This document shows positions 41,186 through 53,535 of a stretch of DNA of 64,000 nt, piece after piece (position 1 is the first letter of the stretch; the number at the start of each line of letters is the position of its first letter). The stretch lies in contig CACMRK010000003.1 in NCBI GenBank assembly GCA_902616075.1, positions 71,153-135,152 of the forward strand, given 5' to 3'. Origin of the DNA: an uncultured Alphaproteobacteria bacterium. Its GTDB lineage: Bacteria; Pseudomonadota; Alphaproteobacteria; HIMB59; GCA-002718135. The notes beneath the pieces are model-generated. The model searched no databases, had not been told where the DNA came from, and was given only the letters and a program-made list of their open reading frames with translations. Both the position numbers and the translations under genes were made by a program.

Positions 41186-44100
41186 ATGAAAAAAATTAGT
41201 AAAATTTTAGCAGCAAACAGAAGTGAAATTGCTATTCGAATTTTCAGAGCTGCAGAAGAGTCTGGTATTAAAACAGCTGCTATTTATTCTAAAGAAGATC
41301 GTTTTGCTATTCACCGATTTAAAACGGATGAAAGTTATTTAGTAGGTGAAGGCAAAGGTCCAATTCAAGCATATTTGGACATAGACTCGATTATCAAAAT
41401 TGCTAAAGATGCAAAGGTTGATGCTATCCATCCAGGTTATGGATTTTTATCTGAGAGTCCTGAACTAGCTGAGCAATGTGAAAAAAATGACATAACATTC
41501 ATTGGACCTAGTAAAGAAATACTAAAAAGATTTGGAAATAAAACTGAAGCTAAAAAAGTTGCGGAAGAAGCAAAAGTAGGCACCGTTCCGTCTGTTCTTG
41601 TAACAAAAGAAAATTTAAAAAGTGTTGAAAAAGAAGTTGAGAAAATTGGTTATCCAGTAATTGTTAAAGCTAGTTGGGGTGGTGGTGGTCGAGGAATGCG
41701 TGTTGTTAAATCAAGCAACGAATTAATCGATCAAATTACAACTGCTCAAAGTGAGTCACTTAAAGCTTTTGGCAAAGATGAAGTATTTATAGAAAAATTT
41801 TTAGAAGATGCTGCGCACATTGAAGTTCAAATTTTAGGTGACAGACACGGAAATATCATACATCTTTTTGAAAGAGATTGTTCTCTTCAAAGAAGGCATC
41901 AAAAGATTATAGAAAGAGCGCCTGCACATTTTCTTGAAAATAAAACTCGAGAAGAAATTTGTAACGCTGCTATTAAAATTGCAAAACAAGTTAAATACTT
42001 TGGTGCAGGAACTGTTGAATTTTTGTTTGATAAAAAGTCTGGTGAATTTTATTTCATTGAAGTTAACCCAAGAATTCAAGTTGAACACACAGTAACTGAG
42101 GAAGTAACTGGTATTGATATTGTAAAAGCCCAAATTAAAATTGCAGAAGGTGAAAAAATTGGTAGCCACCCAGCACTTCCTAAACAAGAAGATATTCATC
42201 TAAACGGATTTGCTATTCAATGTAGAGTTACTACCGAAGATCCGCTTAATAATTTTATGCCCGATTATGGAAAGATAATGACTTACCGATCAGCCGCTGG
42301 TTTTGGAGTGAGGCTAGATGCAGCAAATGCTTCTTCAGGTTCGATCATCACACCGTATTATGATTCTTTACTTGTAAAAGTAACAACTTGGGCAAAGCAT
42401 CAAGACGACTGTATTAAAAGAATGGATAGGGCTTTGCGAGAATTTAGAATTAGAGGTGTTAAAACAAATTTAGTATTTCTTGAATCTCTTATAAATAACA
42501 AAGATTTCCTTGAAGGAAATTACAATACAAATTTTGTTGATACTAAAAAAGAACTCTATGCTTATAATCCTCAAAAAGATCGAGCATCCAAAATTGTATC
42601 TTATCTTGGAAATATAATTGTGAATGGACACAATGATATATCTGGAAGGGTCAGTAGTAATAAGACTGTAGAAGTTCAAATTCCAATTTCAAATATTAAA
42701 AGTGAAAAAAATAATTTTGTAAACGATTTACAAACTTTAGGTCCAGAAAAATTTGCAAAAAAAATAAAAGAAACACCCTACACCCTAATTACTGACACAA
42801 CGATGCGTGATGCACACCAATCACTTCTTGCTACAAGAATGAGAACTGATGATCTTGTTAATATTGCTGAATATTATAGTGAAAATCTAAGCAACTTATT
42901 CTCATTAGAGTGCTGGGGAGGTGCAACGTTTGATACATCGATGCGTTTTTTAAAAGAAGATCCTTGGGATAGATTAGCAAGATTAAACAAAAGGGCGCCT
43001 AACCTTCTTAAACAAATGCTCTTTAGAGGATCTAATGCTGTTGGATATAAAAATTATCCAGATAACGTAGTTAAACATTTCATTCAACAATCAGCCCAAG
43101 CTGGCATTGATGTATTCCGAGTTTTTGATTCATTAAACTTAATTGATAATATGCGTGTTGCAATTGATGAAGTACGCAATCAAAATAAAATTTGTGAAGG
43201 AACTATCTGTTATACAAATGATGTAACTGATCCAAATGAGAAAAAATATACATTAAAATATTATATTGATCTTGTTAAAGATTTAGAAAAAGCAGGAGCA
43301 CATATTATTGCTATTAAAGATATGGCGGGATTAGCAAAACCTAATGCTATAAAAAAATTAGTTAACGAAATTAAACAAACAACTGATCTTCCAATTCATT
43401 TCCATACTCACGATACATCTGGTACTTCATCAGCATCAGTTCTTGCTGCAATAGAAGAAAAGGTAGATATCGTTGATCTTGCAATTGACTCGATGAGTGG
43501 ATTAACATCACAACCTGCGCTTGGATCAATCGTATCTATAATGAAACAAAATTATCAAGACCCAAAACTTGATGAAGAGGCTATAAGAACGCTATCTTTA
43601 TATTGGGAACAAGTTCGTCAAAATTATCATGCATTTGAAACTGATTTCAAAGGTGGAAGTTCTGATGTGTATCTTCACCAAATGCCTGGTGGTCAGTTTA
43701 CAAATTTAAAAGAACAAGCGAGATCATTGGGAATTACAACTGATAAGTGGGGAATGGTTGCTAATAAATATGCAGAGGTAAACCAACTTTTTGGTGATAT
43801 TGTTAAAGTTACACCTTCTTCTAAAATTGTAGGTGATATGGCGCTCTATATGATCGCTAATGATTTATCCAAAGAAGATGTTTTAGACCCAAAAAAAGAA
43901 ATTTCTTTTCCTGCTTCAGTCATCGAATTTTTTAAAGGGGAGATTGGTATACCTCAAGGAGGCTTTCCAAAAGAACTACAGAAGAAAGTTCTTGGCGATA
44001 CAAAACCTCTAACAAAAAGACCTGGTGAAGTTTTAGAATCAGTTGATTTAGATAAAGAAGCCAAAAATTTAGAAGATGAAATAGGGATAAAAATTAATCA

Positions 44101-44626
44101 AACACATTTATCGTCTTACTTAATGTATCCAAAAGTTTTCAAAGATTATGTCGATCACTTTAAGGAATTTAGTGATACATCAATTCTTTCAACTGAATTG
44201 TTTTTTTATGGTCCTCAACAAGATAAAGAATACACGATAGAAATTGATAAAGGAAAAAACCTTATCTTAAGATATTTAGCGAAAAGTGAAGTTAATAGTA
44301 ACGGAAAGTGCTCTGTGTTTTTTGAAATTAACGGACAACCAAGAACAATAGATATAGAAAATAAAGAATTTTCAAAAAATATAACACAAAGAGCTAAAGC
44401 AGATGATAATAATTTGGATCATGTCGGATCTCCTTTGCCAGGTCAAGTTGCTAAAATATTTGTTCAATCAGGTAGTAAGGTGATTAAAGGTGATAAGTTA
44501 CTAGTGATCGAAGCTATGAAAATGGAAACTACAATAAACGCTGATAAAAGTGGAACAATCAAATCAATTAATGTTGCATCTGGTGATAATGTGGAGACGA
44601 AAGATTTGCTTGTTGAAATTAGCTAG
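41186..44626 (+). CDS. pyc: Pyruvate carboxylase
   Basis: 1146 aa; biotin carboxylase domain (KILAANRSEIAIRIFRAAEE, IHPGYGFLSE, FIEVNPRIQVEHTVTEE), carboxyltransferase domain (TTMRDAHQSLLATRMR), C-terminal biotinyl motif VIEAMKMETTI. Confidence 0.97.
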   Translation: MKKISKILAANRSEIAIRIFRAAEESGIKTAAIYSKEDRFAIHRFKTDESYLVGEGKGPIQAYLDIDSIIKIAKDAKVDAIHPGYGFLSESPELAEQCEKNDITFIGPSKEILKRFGNKTEAKKVAEEAKVGTVPSVLVTKENLKSVEKEVEKIGYPVIVKASWGGGGRGMRVVKSSNELIDQITTAQSESLKAFGKDEVFIEKFLEDAAHIEVQILGDRHGNIIHLFERDCSLQRRHQKIIERAPAHFLENKTREEICNAAIKIAKQVKYFGAGTVEFLFDKKSGEFYFIEVNPRIQVEHTVTEEVTGIDIVKAQIKIAEGEKIGSHPALPKQEDIHLNGFAIQCRVTTEDPLNNFMPDYGKIMTYRSAAGFGVRLDAANASSGSIITPYYDSLLVKVTTWAKHQDDCIKRMDRALREFRIRGVKTNLVFLESLINNKDFLEGNYNTNFVDTKKELYAYNPQKDRASKIVSYLGNIIVNGHNDISGRVSSNKTVEVQIPISNIKSEKNNFVNDLQTLGPEKFAKKIKETPYTLITDTTMRDAHQSLLATRMRTDDLVNIAEYYSENLSNLFSLECWGGATFDTSMRFLKEDPWDRLARLNKRAPNLLKQMLFRGSNAVGYKNYPDNVVKHFIQQSAQAGIDVFRVFDSLNLIDNMRVAIDEVRNQNKICEGTICYTNDVTDPNEKKYTLKYYIDLVKDLEKAGAHIIAIKDMAGLAKPNAIKKLVNEIKQTTDLPIHFHTHDTSGTSSASVLAAIEEKVDIVDLAIDSMSGLTSQPALGSIVSIMKQNYQDPKLDEEAIRTLSLYWEQVRQNYHAFETDFKGGSSDVYLHQMPGGQFTNLKEQARSLGITTDKWGMVANKYAEVNQLFGDIVKVTPSSKIVGDMALYMIANDLSKEDVLDPKKEISFPASVIEFFKGEIGIPQGGFPKELQKKVLGDTKPLTKRPGEVLESVDLDKEAKNLEDEIGIKINQTHLSSYLMYPKVFKDYVDHFKEFSDTSILSTELFFYGPQQDKEYTIEIDKGKNLILRYLAKSEVNSNGKCSVFFEINGQPRTIDIENKEFSKNITQRAKADDNNLDHVGSPLPGQVAKIFVQSGSKVIKGDKLLVIEAMKMETTINADKSGTIKSINVASGDNVETKDLLVEIS

Positions 44627-45107
44627 TAAATTTGTATTCTTTGTAACACTCTTCTATTGAGTTCTTTGTATTTATAAGCTCACCTAAGGAATCTCGAAAT
44701 TCAAAATATTCTACTCTCTTAATATTTGAGTTTACATTAAAGAAGATAAACAATCTACATGAACTACTATCATATCGCATCATATAAACTGATCCATCAG
44801 ATCGTGCTAAATTAGGCTGTCCCAGTTTTTGTTTTATCTCAGCAAGTTGTTTTCCCATGAAATTTATTTCTGCAATTTTTTGCTGCTCCTTAACTATAGT
44901 TTTTTCCTCTTCTTTTTCTTCAGTGATAATTTGTTGCTCTTCAACAATAGTTTTATCTTCAATAATTTCTGGCTCTTTTTTTGTAATAGTTTCTTCAACT
45001 TTATCTTTTTTTAAAACCGCCCCAACTTTAACAACTTCTCTTCCAACCTCAATAGTCGTACAGCTAGATAAAAACACTAATGTTAAAAAATAAATTGATA
45101 ACCGCAT
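44619..45107 (-). CDS. Putative lipoprotein with Glu/Lys-rich linker
   Basis: Lipobox LVFLSSCTT; low-complexity EETITKKEPEIIEDKTIVEEQQIITEEKEEEKTIVKEQQ linker; C-terminal LAEIKQKLGQPNLARSDGSVYMMRYDSSSCRLFIFF. Confidence 0.65.
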   Translation of the reverse strand: MRLSIYFLTLVFLSSCTTIEVGREVVKVGAVLKKDKVEETITKKEPEIIEDKTIVEEQQIITEEKEEEKTIVKEQQKIAEINFMGKQLAEIKQKLGQPNLARSDGSVYMMRYDSSSCRLFIFFNVNSNIKRVEYFEFRDSLGELINTKNSIEECYKEYKFTS

Positions 45108-45142
45108 TGCTCTTAGTTGGATTTCTATATATGTAATCTCTT

Positions 45143-45763
45143 ATGATTACAGTAATTAAATCACCATTCGTTCAATACAAATTAACAATTTTACGAAATA
45201 AAAAAACATCAAATACTGTTTTTAGACAAACTATGAATGAAATTAGTTACCTGATTGCTTCAGACGTCCTACAATACGTTCCATTTAAAAAACTTACAAT
45301 TGAAACTCCTCTAAAAAAAATGAGTGGTACAGGTTTGGGTCAACCTATAATTTTGGTCCCAATTTTACGTGCCGGTTTAGGACTGCTCGAGGGGTTTGCA
45401 AAGTTTTTACCAGAAGCTGAAAAAGGACATATAGGTTTATACCGCGATGAACAAACATATGAGCCTGTAGAATATTTATTTAAACTGCCCAGGGTTAAAA
45501 ATAAAAAAGTATTGATCTTAGACCCGATGTTAGCCACAGGTAATTCTTCAATTGCAGCAATCAATTTAATTAAAAATAAAGGCGTTAATATTAAAGATAT
45601 ATTTTTAGTGTCCTTACTTGCTGCTCCTGAAGGTATTAAAAACATCCAAAAAAAGGTAAAAGGCATTCATATATTTACGTGCAACATTGATGCTAAGTTG
45701 AATAAAAATAAGTTCATTGTACCAGGCCTAGGTGACGCAGGCGATAGATACATGGGTACTTGA
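45143..45763 (+). CDS. upp: Uracil phosphoribosyltransferase
   Basis: VPILRAGLGLLEGFAKFLPEAEKGHIGLYRDE, VLILDPMLATGNSSIAAI, VPGLGDAGDRYMGT. Confidence 0.97.
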   Translation: MITVIKSPFVQYKLTILRNKKTSNTVFRQTMNEISYLIASDVLQYVPFKKLTIETPLKKMSGTGLGQPIILVPILRAGLGLLEGFAKFLPEAEKGHIGLYRDEQTYEPVEYLFKLPRVKNKKVLILDPMLATGNSSIAAINLIKNKGVNIKDIFLVSLLAAPEGIKNIQKKVKGIHIFTCNIDAKLNKNKFIVPGLGDAGDRYMGT

Positions 45764-45880
45764 AGTTATCCATAAAAAATCCTATTATTTATCCATTATC
45801 TCATTTTTTAATGCATTTTTTTATCAAGAAAATGTTATCAGTGGGATATCTATAATTCATATTTAAGGGGGATTTTTAGT

Positions 45881-46858
45881 ATGAAGAAAATTTTAAGTAT
45901 CTTTACAGTTTCTTTCGCTCTTGTCTTCTCTTCAAGTGCGTTTGCAAATAAAATTGGAGTTGTATATGACTCTGGAGGTAAGTTTGATAAATCATTTAAC
46001 GAACTAGCTTTCGAAAGTGCATTAAGAGTGCAAAATGAACTTGGTTGGGACATGGTTGAATTTGAAGCTTCTAACAACACTCAAATTGAACAAGGTATGC
46101 GTAAGATTGCAGATAGAGGAGCATCTCTAATTGTAGCTATGGGATTTGCGCAAGCTGATGCTGTTGCAGCAGTTGCTCCAGATTATCCTGATACTAACTT
46201 TGTTGCAGTGGATGTTTGTTGGGTAGATGACCCAGCTAGTAACATTTACCAAGCTTGTTACAAAGAACATGAAGGTTCATTCTTAGTTGGTATGATTGCA
46301 GCTATGGCATCTGAAAGTGGAACAATTGGATTTGTTGGAGGAATGGATATTCCTTTAATTAGAAAGTTCCAAGGTGGATATGAGCAAGGTGCTCAATATG
46401 TTAATCCTAACATTACAGTTTTAGCTAATATGACTGGAACAACGCCAGAAGCATGGAATAACCCAACTAAAGGTGCTGAGTTAACAAAAGCACAGATTGA
46501 TGGTGGTGCTGATGTTGTTTATCAAGCAGCGGGTGGAACAGGTATTGGTGTTCTTCAAGCAGCGGCTGACGCAGGTATTATGGGTATCGGTGTTGATACA
46601 AACCAAAACTGGATGCACCCAGGTAACATGCTTACTTCTATGTTAAAGCGTTTGGACTTAACAATTTTTGAACAAGCGCAAAAGACAGAAGCTGGTACTT
46701 TCGAGTCAGGAATTCACATTCTTGGTTTAGCAGAAGGTATGGTTGGTTATGCTACTGAAGACGGCATGGTAACTTCTGAAATGGCAACAGCTGTAGAAGC
46801 GGCAGCAGCAGAAATTGTGAGCGGCTCTATGGAAGTAGCTGATTGGTCACAAGAGTAA
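45881..46858 (+). CDS. BMP family ABC transporter substrate-binding lipoprotein-like protein (nucleoside type)
   Basis: KIGVVYDSGGKFDKSFNELAFESALR, FVAVDVCW, GSFLVGMIAAMASESGTIGFVGGMDIPLIRKFQGGYEQGAQYV. Confidence 0.93.
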   Translation: MKKILSIFTVSFALVFSSSAFANKIGVVYDSGGKFDKSFNELAFESALRVQNELGWDMVEFEASNNTQIEQGMRKIADRGASLIVAMGFAQADAVAAVAPDYPDTNFVAVDVCWVDDPASNIYQACYKEHEGSFLVGMIAAMASESGTIGFVGGMDIPLIRKFQGGYEQGAQYVNPNITVLANMTGTTPEAWNNPTKGAELTKAQIDGGADVVYQAAGGTGIGVLQAAADAGIMGIGVDTNQNWMHPGNMLTSMLKRLDLTIFEQAQKTEAGTFESGIHILGLAEGMVGYATEDGMVTSEMATAVEAAAAEIVSGSMEVADWSQE

Positions 46859-46877
46859 AGTAAATATTTTAAATATC

Positions 46878-46917
46878 AGGTGAGACCTAAGATCTAAAAA
46901 ATTTTATGGTCTCACCT
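46878..46917 (+). promoter_or_regulatory. Stem-loop AGGTGAGACC-N20-GGTCTCACCT spanning the start of the ABC ATPase gene
   Basis: 10-bp perfect arms at 46878-46887 and 46908-46917; ATPase ATG is 46906-46908; downstream ATTTT. Confidence 0.65.
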
Positions 46918-48426
46918 ATTTTAGAACTAACAAATATAAATAAATCTTTTGGCCACGTTCACGCCAACAAGAATATAAATCTTACAATTAACAAAGGGAC
47001 AATCCATGGAATAATTGGAGAAAACGGTGCAGGTAAGTCAACGTTAATGAGTATTGTTTTTGGCCTCTATCAAGCTAACTCAGGAACAATAAAAGTTAAT
47101 GGTAAAGAAATAAATCTTAGATCACCAAAAGATTCAATTATCAATGGCATTGGTATGGTGCACCAACATTTTATGTTGGTAGAAAATTTTACAGTTTTAG
47201 AAAATATTATTCTAGGATTTGAAGGCGAACTCGTATTTGGAAAAAATTTAGAAAAAGCAAAAAAAGATTTAAAAGATTTATGTGACACATACAAATTAAA
47301 CATTGATCTTAACTCTACTATTTCTGATTTATCAGTTGGTTTCCGTCAAAGAGTTGAAATTTTAAAGTCACTATATAGAGGTGCAGAAATTCTTATACTT
47401 GATGAACCAACAGGTGTTTTAACACCTCAAGAAGTTGATGAGCTTTTTAAAATATTACGATCCTTGAAAGAAGAAGGCAAAACAATAGTTCTGATTACGC
47501 ACAAATTAATTGAAATAATGGATTTAACAAGTGAAGTTTCTGTGATGCGTCAGGGCGAAATGGTAGGTCACACCAAAACAGAAAATACAAACAAAGAACA
47601 ATTGGCCGAGATGATGGTTGGAAGAAGTGTATTACTAAGACTTGATAAATCTGAAGTAAAAGCAGGAGAGGTTTTGTTTAGTGTTAAGAATCTTACAGTT
47701 AAAGATGATCTTGATGTAACAAGAGTAAAGAATGTTGATTTAGAAATTCGTTCAGGAGAAATATTAGGTTTAGCAGGTGTTACTGGAAATGGACAAACAG
47801 AATTATTAGAGGCACTCTCTGGCATTAGAAAGGTTGAGTCTGGAGAAATATATTTAGAAGGAAAAAAAGTATCGGATAATCAAAATTTCTTGGACCCAAG
47901 AGAGTTAAAAGATAAGGGACTAGCTCATGTTCCTGAGGATAGACAGAGGATGGGTCTAGTTACAGATTTTAAAGCTTATGAAAATTTAATTTTTGGTTAT
48001 CACGATCAACAACCTTTTTCAAAGTCATCTGTCTTAAATCATAGAGATATAATTTCTCATTCTAAGAAAATAATGGAAGAGTATGATGTAAGACCTCAAT
48101 CACCAAACTTAATTACATCCAATTTTTCTGGAGGGAACCAACAAAAGATAATTTTAAGTAGAGAACTAAATGAAAACCCAAAGGTATTATTAGTTGGTCA
48201 GCCAACGAGAGGTGTAGACATTGGTGCAATTGAATTTATTCATCAAAGATTGATAGATATGAGAGACAGAGGGGCAGCAATACTTTTGGTATCGGTTGAA
48301 TTAGATGAAGTGCTTTCATTGTCGGATAGAATTGTTGTAATGTTTGATGGAAAGATTGTAGGTGAAAAAGATAATAAAAATGTAACTGACCGTGAGTTAG
48401 GTTTGTTGATGGCAGGAGTAGTGTAA
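46906..48426 (+). CDS. Nucleoside ABC transporter ATP-binding protein (double ATPase)
   Basis: GENGAGKSTLMSIVFGLY, second-half GVTGNGQTELLEALSG, NFSGGNQQKIILSRELNENPKVLLVGQPTRGVDIGA. Confidence 0.96.
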   Translation: MVSPILELTNINKSFGHVHANKNINLTINKGTIHGIIGENGAGKSTLMSIVFGLYQANSGTIKVNGKEINLRSPKDSIINGIGMVHQHFMLVENFTVLENIILGFEGELVFGKNLEKAKKDLKDLCDTYKLNIDLNSTISDLSVGFRQRVEILKSLYRGAEILILDEPTGVLTPQEVDELFKILRSLKEEGKTIVLITHKLIEIMDLTSEVSVMRQGEMVGHTKTENTNKEQLAEMMVGRSVLLRLDKSEVKAGEVLFSVKNLTVKDDLDVTRVKNVDLEIRSGEILGLAGVTGNGQTELLEALSGIRKVESGEIYLEGKKVSDNQNFLDPRELKDKGLAHVPEDRQRMGLVTDFKAYENLIFGYHDQQPFSKSSVLNHRDIISHSKKIMEEYDVRPQSPNLITSNFSGGNQQKIILSRELNENPKVLLVGQPTRGVDIGAIEFIHQRLIDMRDRGAAILLVSVELDEVLSLSDRIVVMFDGKIVGEKDNKNVTDRELGLLMAGVV

Positions 48427-49541
48427 TGGCGCCAGTAGATAAATCCAAAGTACCTTGGTGGGTTTCAAATCTTATTGTTCCACTTGTGAATCTAACTTTA
48501 GCATTACTAGTTTCAGGTTTGTTTATATTTATCGCCGGAGAAAATCCTTATGAAGCAGTAAGATTGATCATTTATGGTTCTTTTGGTTATATTGAAGGTT
48601 TTGCGTATACTCTTTACTACACTACAAATTTTATATTTACCGGCTTGGCATTTGCGGTCGCATTTCATTGTAGGCTTTTCAATATAGGTGGAGAAGGTCA
48701 AGCCTATATTGGTGGTCTCGGTGTTTTTTTAGTTGCGATAAATTTTAGTTTTTTACCTATTCCAATAGTGTGGATATTATCTATTGCCGGTGCTGTTGTC
48801 TTTGGTGCAGCTTGGGCATTTATACCTGCATACCTTCAGGCAACTAGAGGTAGTCACGTAGTAATTACCACCATCATGTTTAATTTTATAGCAGCATCAT
48901 TAATGGTATTCTTATTAGTCGATGTAATAAGAGACACAACACAAATGGGACCACATACTGTTGCTTTACCAAAAGAACAATGGTTTCCTAGTTTTAAAGA
49001 TTTTGCTGGTCTGTTTGGAATTAAAATAAGATATTCTCCATTAAACATTTCTTTTTTACTAGCAATTTTGGCTTCAGTTTTTGTATGGTTCTTAGTTTGG
49101 AAAACAAGATGGGGTTATGAAATGAGGGCTGTGGGGCACAATACGCAAGCAGCAATTTATGCAGGCATTTCTCCATATAAAAATATAATCATAGCAATGT
49201 GTATTTCTGGAGGCTTGGCGGGATTACTAGGTGTTAATGAAATATTAGGGGTTCACCATAAAATAGTAGCAGGATTTCCTGCTGGTTATGGTTTCACTGG
49301 AATTGCAGTTGCATTAATGGGAAGAAATCATCCAATAGGAATTTTCCCAGCTGCATTTTTATTTGGTATTTTATACCAAGGAGGTTCTGAAGTTACTTTT
49401 GATATGCCAAACATAACTAGATATATGTTTGTTGCTGTTCAGGGAGTAATTATTTTATTCAGTGGAGCTTTAGAAAATTTATTTAGACCACAAATTGAAA
49501 GCTTCTTTGTCAACAGACTAAACATAAAGGCGAGTGCATAA
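48426..49541 (+). CDS. Nucleoside ABC transporter permease 1
   Basis: NIGGEGQAYIGGL, GSHVVITTIMFNFIA, RAVGHNTQAAIYAGIS, GFPAGYGFTGIAVALMGRNHP. Confidence 0.95.
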   Translation: MAPVDKSKVPWWVSNLIVPLVNLTLALLVSGLFIFIAGENPYEAVRLIIYGSFGYIEGFAYTLYYTTNFIFTGLAFAVAFHCRLFNIGGEGQAYIGGLGVFLVAINFSFLPIPIVWILSIAGAVVFGAAWAFIPAYLQATRGSHVVITTIMFNFIAASLMVFLLVDVIRDTTQMGPHTVALPKEQWFPSFKDFAGLFGIKIRYSPLNISFLLAILASVFVWFLVWKTRWGYEMRAVGHNTQAAIYAGISPYKNIIIAMCISGGLAGLLGVNEILGVHHKIVAGFPAGYGFTGIAVALMGRNHPIGIFPAAFLFGILYQGGSEVTFDMPNITRYMFVAVQGVIILFSGALENLFRPQIESFFVNRLNIKASA

Positions 49542-50512
49542 TGGAATTTTTATATGACATTGCTTCTTTAATTAATTCTACTTTAAGAATTTCAACGCCT
49601 TTAGTTTTTGCAGCGATGGCTGGAATATTTGCAGAACGATCAGGGGTTATTGATTTTAGTTTAGAGGGAAAAATGCTTATGGCTGCTTTTGTGGCAGCTG
49701 TAGGTTCTTATTTTTTAGGTAATCCTTGGCTAGGTTTATTACTAGCAATTATCGCATGTGTAAGTTTATCTATGTTACATGGTTTTGCATCTGTTACATA
49801 TAAAGGTGATCAAGTTGTATCTTGTGTTGCAATCAATATTTTAATAATTGGTTTAACTACAGCATTAGCAGCGGCTTGGTTTGGACAAGCAGGTTTAACA
49901 CCAACGCTTAATGAAGATCAGCGTTTTTTAGAAGTTAACCTTCCTTTTGCTGAAAGTTTAAGAGATATACCAATAGTAGGAACAATTTATAGTGATATAT
50001 TAAGTGGGCATTATATTTTTGTTTATCTAGCTTATCTCTCAGTCCCATTAGTGTTTTGGGTTGTTTTTAAAACTAGTTTTGGACTAAGACTAAGAGCAGT
50101 AGGAGAAAATCCAAGTGCTGTTGATACAGCTGGCATTAATGTTTTTGCCATGAGATATAAAGCGCTAGCAATCAATGGTGTTTTAATTGCTTTTGCAGGC
50201 GCACACCTATCAACAGCAGTTAATGCAAATTTCTTTAGAGAAATGTCAGCAGGAAGAGGATACTTAGCTTTAGCAGCAATGATCTTTGGAAAGTGGCATC
50301 CTAAAACTGCCCTAGTTGCTTGTTTACTTTTTGGATTTACTGATGCTCTTCAAATTAGATTGCAGGGAGTAGAATTACCTGCAATAGGTGAAATACCAGT
50401 ACAGTTAATTCAGGCAATACCATATGTATTAACAGTTGTTTTACTTGCGGGTTTTGTTGGTAAAGCGATAGCTCCTAATGCTATTGGACAACCTTACATT
50501 AAAGAAAGATAA
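49541..50512 (+). CDS. Nucleoside ABC transporter permease 2
   Basis: STPLVFAAMAGIFAERSGVIDFSLEGKMLMAAF, LRAVGENPSAVDTAGINV, GRGYLALAAMIFGKWHP. Confidence 0.95.
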   Translation: MEFLYDIASLINSTLRISTPLVFAAMAGIFAERSGVIDFSLEGKMLMAAFVAAVGSYFLGNPWLGLLLAIIACVSLSMLHGFASVTYKGDQVVSCVAINILIIGLTTALAAAWFGQAGLTPTLNEDQRFLEVNLPFAESLRDIPIVGTIYSDILSGHYIFVYLAYLSVPLVFWVVFKTSFGLRLRAVGENPSAVDTAGINVFAMRYKALAINGVLIAFAGAHLSTAVNANFFREMSAGRGYLALAAMIFGKWHPKTALVACLLFGFTDALQIRLQGVELPAIGEIPVQLIQAIPYVLTVVLLAGFVGKAIAPNAIGQPYIKER

Positions 50513-50566
50513 TTAAATACTTATTTAAAAAAATTCCTATATACTTTATTCTTGCTAGGAGAAAAT

Positions 50567-50887
50567 ATGTCAATACTAGAAAAATACATGAAGGTTTTTA
50601 ATGAAAAAGATGAAGCAGGAATGAACGAAATTATCCATGATGATTTCAAATTCACAATGCATTCTAGTGGTAATGTTCTATCAAAGTCCGACGTAATAGG
50701 TTGGGCTATGAGTGACGACATTAATGATGATAAGTCTAGAATTGTATACGAAAATGACGAGATTGGGATACATCACTCTTTCGTTACTTTTAAAGATGGA
50801 AACACACAAGCTGTCATGGCTGTATACAAATATAAAGATGGCAAAATAATTTCATTAGAAACTGGGGCAACCAATATGCCAAAATAA
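50567..50887 (+). CDS. NTF2/SnoaL-like small protein
   Basis: ATG 50567 after an AGGAG RBS; MSILEKYMKVFNEKDEAGMNEIIHDDFKFTMHSSGNVLSKSDVIGW resembles SnoaL/NTF2-like fold. Confidence 0.65.
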   Translation: MSILEKYMKVFNEKDEAGMNEIIHDDFKFTMHSSGNVLSKSDVIGWAMSDDINDDKSRIVYENDEIGIHHSFVTFKDGNTQAVMAVYKYKDGKIISLETGATNMPK

Positions 50888-50888
50888 A

Positions 50889-50915
50889 AAAAGTGGAACT
50901 TAGAGTTCCACTTTT
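50889..50915. terminator. Bidirectional rho-independent terminator between the NTF2-like gene and katG
   Basis: AAAAGTGGAAC-TTAGA-GTTCCACTTTT; 11-bp stem between convergent genes. Confidence 0.9.
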
Positions 50916-50934
50916 AAATTAATTTAAATTATTT

Positions 50935-53070
<2,136 letters not shown>

Positions 53071-53130
53071 TTAGAACCTCCGTTATTTAATACTAATATA
53101 TAAAGAATTTAAATTAAAGAAAAGTGAAAA

Positions 53131-53535
53131 TTATAACTCAATTTTGAAATTTTCAGGTCGCCACGTCGCAGGTGCAAGTTCAAAATCATCAAAATCAAAA
53201 GCAGGTGCGACAGTGCATCCAACTAAACTGAAAGCACCAGAGGATCTCATCGCAAACCATGTGTTTGCTTTTACGGTGTAAATATAATTATGATCTGACC
53301 CCAAAGAAAATACTTCATAATTAACTCCGTCATTTGATGTGAAAACTTCTAGAGGATCTCCTGAATAAAAATGTAATATTTCATTTTTATTTAATCGATG
53401 CCAATGTGATTTTTCATTCTTTTTTAATAAGTAATAAATTTGACTAACATTATCATTCTTAAAATTTTCAACATAATGTCCTCCTTCAGGATGACTAATC
53501 ATATTGAGTTTTTTTATTAAATTATCTGCTTCCAC
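53131..53535 (-). CDS. Cupin, DUF985 family
   Basis: LNMISHPEGGHYVENFKN, YYLLKKNEKSHWHRLNKNEILHFYSGDPLEV, LVGCTVAPAFDFDDFELA. Confidence 0.9.
   Translation of the reverse strand: MEADNLIKKLNMISHPEGGHYVENFKNDNVSQIYYLLKKNEKSHWHRLNKNEILHFYSGDPLEVFTSNDGVNYEVFSLGSDHNYIYTVKANTWFAMRSSGAFSLVGCTVAPAFDFDDFELAPATWRPENFKIEL

Noticed and set aside
45766-45800. DnaA-box-like TTATCCATA and TTATCCATT upstream of the BMP-family gene
   Set aside because: Only two imperfect sites, no AT-unwinding context or origin synteny; likely chance in AT-rich DNA.
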